Below are positions 6,756 to 10,699 of a DNA stretch of 10,699 bases, piece by piece (positions within the stretch are counted from its first letter, which is position 1; every line of letters begins with the position of its first letter). A program made the translations under genes and the position numbers. This DNA is from Deltaproteobacteria bacterium (GTDB taxonomy: Bacteria; Desulfobacterota_B; Binatia; UBA9968). Where the stretch lies: the NCBI GenBank assembly GCA_022545745.1, contig JACZQL010000011.1:1-10699 (forward strand), written 5' to 3'. Under the pieces are notes generated by a model. It saw only the letters and a program-made list of their open reading frames with translations, searched no databases and had not been told where the DNA came from.

Positions 6756-6794
6756 AATCTCAGATATGAAATCTGAAATTTTGCATCTGAGATT
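6756..6794. repeat. AT-rich inverted repeat (10-bp perfect stem)
   Basis: AATCTCAGAT at 6756-6765 is a perfect inverted copy of ATCTGAGATT at 6785-6794, separated by 19 bases. A smaller stem, CAGAT/ATCTG (6761-6765 and 6771-6775), competes with it. It lies directly downstream of the REP-like pair. The lack of a following U-tract argues against a standard intrinsic terminator. Confidence 0.5.
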
Positions 6795-6967
6795 CTGAGC
6801 GGAGCGAAGACGTGAGGACGCCAAGTTCGGAGAAATGAGGGAAATATTTTTCTTTGCGGCTTGGCATCTTGGCCTTCCAGCCCTGCTTCCGCCACGGAGG
6901 ACGTGAAAAACTTTGTTGCAGTCGTTCTGTTGAACATTTTGTCGGTCAGAATCTGAATGGGGGAAAC

Positions 6968-7465
6968 TTGGAACGGGTTGATCCACAAGGTTTAGAGTTA
7001 AGAGAAAAAGTCGTTCACATCAGCCGTGTGGCGAAGGTGGTGAAGGGAGGACGGCGCTTCAGCTTTAATGCCCTGGTGGTCGTAGGTGACGGTAAGTTGC
7101 ACGTGGGCTTCGGATTGGGCAAGGCCGGCGAGGTGCCAGAAGCCATTCGCAAGGGTGTGGAGCAGGCCAAGAAGAGTCTGATTAAGGTACCCATCATTGA
7201 CGGGACGATCCCCTTCGAGGTCACGGGTCGTTTTGGTGCGGGGCATGTGATTCTGAAGCCCGCCTCCAAAGGTACGGGGGTGATTGCTGGAGGAGGGGTC
7301 CGGGCGGTGGTGGAGGCCGCGGGGATCCAAAATGCGCTTACGAAGTGCATTGGGTCTACCAATCCGCATAATATGGTGAAGGCGACCTTTGAAGCCCTGA
7401 TGGATCTGAAGTCTCCGGAGGAGATCGCTAGACTTAGGGGAAAGGATTTATCAGAGCTGCGTTAG
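6968..7465 (+). CDS. rpsE: 30S ribosomal protein S5 (probable TTG start)
   Basis: S5 lies at the mRNA entry tunnel with S3 and S4 and affects decoding accuracy. From TTG 6968 the product has 165 residues, the normal size, starting (M)[20 protein letters not shown]. Conserved parts are [20 protein letters not shown] (23-42), the [17 protein letters not shown] segment, [20 protein letters not shown] (97-116) and [16 protein letters not shown] (129-144). TTG is chosen because the only in-frame ATG upstream (6854) adds 38 residues unlike any S5, and the next in-frame Met lies deep inside the protein. A GGGGG run at 6959-6963 sits just before it. An ATG at 6957 is out of frame. Together with the long upstream gap, this suggests expression partly uncoupled from rplR. 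Confidence 0.93.
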   Translation: MERVDPQGLELREKVVHISRVAKVVKGGRRFSFNALVVVGDGKLHVGFGLGKAGEVPEAIRKGVEQAKKSLIKVPIIDGTIPFEVTGRFGAGHVILKPASKGTGVIAGGGVRAVVEAAGIQNALTKCIGSTNPHNMVKATFEALMDLKSPEEIARLRGKDLSELR

Positions 7466-7478
7466 AGAAAGTATTCCT

Positions 7479-7928
7479 ATGGATCTCAGTAATTTGACAG
7501 GCTTTCCCGATACCCAAAAGAAGCGAAAGCGGGTGGGGCGCGGGCACGGTTCGGGACATGGAAAGACCTCGGGCCGTGGGCACAAGGGACAAGGAGCTCG
7601 CGCTGGAGGTGGGCCTCGTCCGGGATTTGAGGGAGGGCAAATGCCCCTGCAGAGGCGTATTCCGAAACGGGGGTTCCACAATCCTTTTAAAAAGAGTTAT
7701 GCCTTGATCAATGTGGGTCAGTTGGAGGCGCTGGATGCGGGCAGCGAGGTTTCACCGGAGCTTTTGTGTGGCCGCGGGTTGGTGCGTAGCCAGGGTGATA
7801 GGGTAAAAATCCTGGGCAACGGAAGCCTGAGCAAGGCTCTGACCGTTAAGGCGCATGGTTTTTCATTGAAAGCGAAAGAAAAGATCGAGGCAGCAGGCGG
7901 GCGGGTAGAAGCACTTCCCTATGCTTGA
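7479..7928 (+). CDS. rplO: 50S ribosomal protein L15
   Basis: L15 is a late-assembly protein of the large subunit with a long basic N-terminal extension threading through 23S rRNA. The 149-residue product begins [20 protein letters not shown], then [20 protein letters not shown] (20-39) and a [18 protein letters not shown] segment (49-66), all characteristic. The C-terminal half has [20 protein letters not shown] (109-128) and [10 protein letters not shown] (135-144). It starts 13 bases after rpsE, where rpmD (L30) is often found in other bacteria; there is no room for it here. The gene overlaps secY by eight bases, so translation of secY is probably coupled to it. Confidence 0.97.
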   Translation: MDLSNLTGFPDTQKKRKRVGRGHGSGHGKTSGRGHKGQGARAGGGPRPGFEGGQMPLQRRIPKRGFHNPFKKSYALINVGQLEALDAGSEVSPELLCGRGLVRSQGDRVKILGNGSLSKALTVKAHGFSLKAKEKIEAAGGRVEALPYA

Positions 7929-9231
7929 AGGTTTTCAAAGCGCAGGCAAAATTCCCGAGGTCAGGCGGAGGATACTTTTTACCCTGGCGATGCTGGCGGT
8001 CTATCGGTTGGGAGTGGCTGTCCCCACCCCCGGTATTGACCGGCAGGCCCTAGCTGCTTTTTTTTCGTCGGTTGAAAATACCATTTTCGGTTTGGTCAAC
8101 ATGTTTTCGGGCGGGGCGTTTGAGCAGTTCTCCGTTTTTTCCCTGGGCATTATGCCCTACATCAGTGCCTCGATTATTCTGCAGCTTTTGACGGTCGTCT
8201 TTCCCTATTTAGAGCGACTGTCCAAAGAGGGAGAGGTAGGTCGCCGAAAGATCACACAGTACACGCGCTATGGAACCATTTTCCTCTCCGTCATTCAGGG
8301 ATTGATGATCAGCATTGGGTTGGAAAGCACCCGAGCGCCGGGGGGAGAAGCCATCGTTTTGAATCCAGGGTGGGATTTTCGTTTGATGACAGTCCTTACC
8401 CTGACCTCAGGGACCGCGTTCATCATGTGGTTGGGGGAGCAGATCACAGAACGGGGGATTGGTAACGGCATTTCTCTGATCATTTTTGCGGGCATCGTGG
8501 CCCAACTCCCCTCGGGTATTTTCACCACCATACAATTTGTCCGCGAGGGCGAACTCATGCCGCTGGTGGTCCTTTTCATGCTGGTCCTGATGGTTGCGGT
8601 CGTAGGAATTATCATTTTTGTAGAACGGGGACAGAGACGGATTCCGGTCCAGTATGCTAAGAGGGTTGTCGGGCGAAAGATGTATGGGGGGCAAACTTCC
8701 CATCTGCCTCTTAAGATCAATACCTCCGGCGTCATCCCTGTTATCTTTGCGTCGTCGGTGCTTATCTTTCCTGCGACCATTGCCCAGTTCGTCCAGCATC
8801 CCTGGGCCCAGACGGCGGCTGCCTATTTGGCCCCTGGCCAGTTGTTGAACGACGTCCTTTATGTGGGTTTGATCATCTTTTTCTGCTATTTTTATACGGC
8901 AGTGGTTTTTAATCCTGTGGATGTGGCCGAAAATATGAGGAAGTCTGGAGGGTATATACCCGGTATCCGACCCGGGCAAAAGACAGCGGAATTTATCGAT
9001 CGGGTCTTATCAAAAATCACCCTTGGCGGGGCTATTTACCTTTCTGCGGTAGCCCTTTTGCCGACCATTTTAATTAGTCAGATGAATGTCCCTTTCTTCT
9101 TTGGAGGAACGGCGCTTCTCATTGTGGTGGGAGTTGCCTTGGATACGGTGGCCCAGGTTGAGACCCATATGATTTCACGGAACTATGAGGGGTTCATGAA
9201 ACGAGGCCGTCTCCGGGGAAGGACGGGTTAG
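7921..9231 (+). CDS. secY: SecY, protein-conducting channel subunit
   Basis: SecY forms the membrane channel that, with SecE, SecG and SecA, exports unfolded proteins and inserts membrane proteins. The 436-residue product is typical. Ten hydrophobic segments can be placed at about residues 17-35, 67-92, 117-135, 153-172, 182-204, 212-234, 268-290, 311-330, 368-385 and 391-410. Signatures include [15 protein letters not shown] (76-90), the cytoplasmic loop [10 protein letters not shown] (239-248) and [20 protein letters not shown] (331-350), with R350 in the loop that contacts SecA and ribosomes. The start ATG is embedded in the last codons of rplO. No separate ribosome binding site is needed if translation is coupled. 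Confidence 0.98.
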   Translation: MLEGFQSAGKIPEVRRRILFTLAMLAVYRLGVAVPTPGIDRQALAAFFSSVENTIFGLVNMFSGGAFEQFSVFSLGIMPYISASIILQLLTVVFPYLERLSKEGEVGRRKITQYTRYGTIFLSVIQGLMISIGLESTRAPGGEAIVLNPGWDFRLMTVLTLTSGTAFIMWLGEQITERGIGNGISLIIFAGIVAQLPSGIFTTIQFVREGELMPLVVLFMLVLMVAVVGIIIFVERGQRRIPVQYAKRVVGRKMYGGQTSHLPLKINTSGVIPVIFASSVLIFPATIAQFVQHPWAQTAAAYLAPGQLLNDVLYVGLIIFFCYFYTAVVFNPVDVAENMRKSGGYIPGIRPGQKTAEFIDRVLSKITLGGAIYLSAVALLPTILISQMNVPFFFGGTALLIVVGVALDTVAQVETHMISRNYEGFMKRGRLRGRTG

Positions 9232-9248
9232 GGAATTGATCGGGAGGG

Positions 9249-10679
9249 ATGGTGCGACTGGTTATTATAGGTCCGCCTGGGGCAGGCAAAGGAACCCAGG
9301 CAATATTTATTCAAGAGCAGTTTGGGATTCCTCAAATATCAACAGGCGATATTCTCAGGAAAGCGGTGAGTGATCATACGGCCCTTGGGGATAAAGCGAG
9401 TGTTTATGTTCAAGCGGGAAAGCTGGTTCCCGACGATCTGACGTTGGACATGGTAACGGAGCGTTTATCGGCGGATGGTTGTACCAAGGGGTATATCCTG
9501 GATGGATTCCCCAGAACGGTACCCCAAGCCGAGGGATTGGAGACCTGGCTAAAGGGACTCGGTTCTCAACTGGACCGGGTGATTTACCTTAATGTTCCTG
9601 AAGAGGCTCTAATTCAGAGACTGGCCGGACGTCGGACCTGCAGGGGATGCGGGGCCCTCTATCACATGGTGTTTGATCCGCCTCGGCAGCCAGGCATCTG
9701 TAACGATTGCCGCGGAGAACTTTACCAGCGAGAGGATGATCGGGGAAACATTATCACTGCAAGGCTCGAAACGTATAAGGCCCAAACCGTCCCCTTGATC
9801 AAGTTCTACCGTGAACGGGGTCTTTTGACAGAAATTGACGGAGTTGGAAGGGCAGAAAAGGTCAAGGACCGTGTTCGAGTCCTTAGTATAGAGCGCAATA
9901 TGATCGTTCTCAAATCAGCGCGGGAAATCGAAGTCATGCGGCGTGCCAACGTGATCGTTGCAGAGATCCTACAGCAGTTGAAAGAAACGGTTGCCCCGGG
10001 AGTCACCACGTTGGACCTGGATCGCATAGCGGAGGAGTTAACTTACAAAAAACACGCAAAGCCCGCGTTTAAAGGGTACGCCGTAGGGGGACGGGTTTAT
10101 CCCTATAGTCTATGTACCTCGGTGAACGAGGAGGTCGTTCATGGCATGCCGTCCAAACGAGTCCTCAAAGAGGGAGATATTTTGGGGATGGATTTTGGAG
10201 TCATTGTGGACGGCTTTTACGGTGATGCTGCGGTGACCGTGGCGGTAGGAAAGGTGAGTGAAGCAGCTGAACGTTTGATGCAGGTGACTCGAGATTCTCT
10301 CTACCGAGGGATTGACGAGCTGCGCGAAGGGAAAAGGTTGGGCGATCTCTCTTCGGCCATTCAGACCATGGTCGAGGATGCGGGGTTTTCCGTGGTCCGA
10401 GAATTTGTGGGTCATGGAATCGGAACTCAATTGCATGAGGACCCGCAAATTCCCAACTTCGGCACCCCCGGCCGCGGACCGGTTCTGCGGGAGGGCATGG
10501 TCTTTGCCATTGAACCGATGGTAAACCAGGGGACGAGTGCCGTCAGAATTCTTTCGGACCATTGGACCGCCGTGACGGCGGATGGTGGATACTCAGCGCA
10601 CTTTGAGCATATGGTGGCCGTAACGGCTCAAGGCCCCGAGATTCTCACGGCGCTGAATCATTCGCCGAATCATTCTTAG
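9249..10679 (+). CDS. Adenylate kinase-methionine aminopeptidase fusion protein
   Basis: A single 476-residue frame joins two enzymes that are normally adjacent separate genes, adk and map. Residues 1-214 are adenylate kinase (2 ADP <-> ATP + AMP): P-loop GPPGAGKGT (8-16), AMP-site STGDILR (31-37), LDGFPRT (84-90) and a lid with zinc-type cysteines C131, C134, C151 and C154. Residues 218-476 are type I methionine aminopeptidase, which removes initiator Met. The expected metal ligands D315, D326, H389, E422 and E453 and the catalytic-site H298 are all present. M218 (ATG 9900-9902) matches the normal start of map, so the junction is head to tail with almost no linker. GGGAGGG at 9242-9248 abuts ATG 9249; GTG 9252 would give a better spacing and the common MRL start. 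Both domains look functional. A sequencing error hiding a stop is the main alternative. Confidence 0.9.
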   Translation: MVRLVIIGPPGAGKGTQAIFIQEQFGIPQISTGDILRKAVSDHTALGDKASVYVQAGKLVPDDLTLDMVTERLSADGCTKGYILDGFPRTVPQAEGLETWLKGLGSQLDRVIYLNVPEEALIQRLAGRRTCRGCGALYHMVFDPPRQPGICNDCRGELYQREDDRGNIITARLETYKAQTVPLIKFYRERGLLTEIDGVGRAEKVKDRVRVLSIERNMIVLKSAREIEVMRRANVIVAEILQQLKETVAPGVTTLDLDRIAEELTYKKHAKPAFKGYAVGGRVYPYSLCTSVNEEVVHGMPSKRVLKEGDILGMDFGVIVDGFYGDAAVTVAVGKVSEAAERLMQVTRDSLYRGIDELREGKRLGDLSSAIQTMVEDAGFSVVREFVGHGIGTQLHEDPQIPNFGTPGRGPVLREGMVFAIEPMVNQGTSAVRILSDHWTAVTADGGYSAHFEHMVAVTAQGPEILTALNHSPNHS

Positions 10680-10699
10680 TTGAGGGCAATCAGGCCCGA

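Larger units (their letters stand above)
6526..6967. other. 442-nt gene-free gap splitting rplR from rpsE
   Basis: In most bacteria rpsE follows rplR within a few tens of bases. Here the gap holds no recognisable gene. It contains, in order, a short AT-rich stretch after rplR, a pair of REP-like palindromes (6584-6723), an AT-rich inverted repeat (6756-6794) and about 170 bases leading to rpsE. An open frame from 6854 runs into rpsE, but its first 38 residues are not S5-like. The AT-rich stretch at 6904-6950 contains TTGTTG- and TTGAAC-like hexamers, but no convincing -10/-35 pair, so a promoter for rpsE is possible but not shown. Confidence 0.7.

Noticed and set aside
6756..6794. Intrinsic terminator after the REP-like block
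   Set aside because: The stem is AT-rich and is not followed by a run of T, so it does not fit a rho-independent terminator.
8295..8979. Long reverse-strand frames within secY
   Set aside because: They are antisense to a complete, conserved secY and have no credible product.

Overview
This window is a long run of the bacterial S10-spc ribosomal protein cluster. All confident genes lie on the + strand in near-canonical order: rplB, rpsS, rplV, rpsC, rplP, rpmC, rpsQ, rplN, rplX, rplE, rpsN, rpsH, rplF, rplR, rpsE, rplO, secY, and then one reading frame that joins adenylate kinase (adk) to methionine aminopeptidase (map). The genes encode core parts of both ribosomal subunits, the SecY translocation channel and two housekeeping enzymes. 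One of those enzymes removes the initiator Met from nascent chains and the other balances adenine nucleotides.

The organism is a bacterium with moderately high GC, Shine-Dalgarno initiation and mostly ATG starts. S14 is the short zinc-ribbon form, L24 carries an extra C-terminal CxxC/CxxC pair, and the Adk lid has four cysteines. No L30 gene (rpmD) lies between rpsE and rplO. These traits, plus the style of the intergenic palindromes, suggest an environmental lineage of the Nitrospirota, NC10 or Deltaproteobacteria type. The sequence alone does not settle the phylum.

Layout: 1-465 has no convincing gene and no rplW, which usually sits directly before rplB. It contains a 214-bp element with terminal inverted repeats (207-420). 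Positions 466-2660 hold rplB-rpsS-rplV-rpsC, tightly packed. A 90-nt spacer made of 7-nt repeats separates rpsC from rplP. Positions 2751-6525 hold rplP to rplR with gaps of 1-23 nt or short overlaps. A 442-nt gene-free gap (6526-6967) with nested REP-like palindromes separates rplR from rpsE, which probably starts at TTG. Positions 6968-9231 hold rpsE, rplO and secY, and 9249-10679 the adk-map fusion.

Two things stand out. The first is the uninterrupted adk-map fusion, in which both catalytic sets look intact and the map start Met is kept as an internal codon. The second is that three unrelated-looking repeat families occupy three intergenic spacers of an essential, normally compact operon, possibly dividing it into separately expressed blocks. 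I found no defence system, CRISPR array, tRNA, rRNA or complete insertion sequence.
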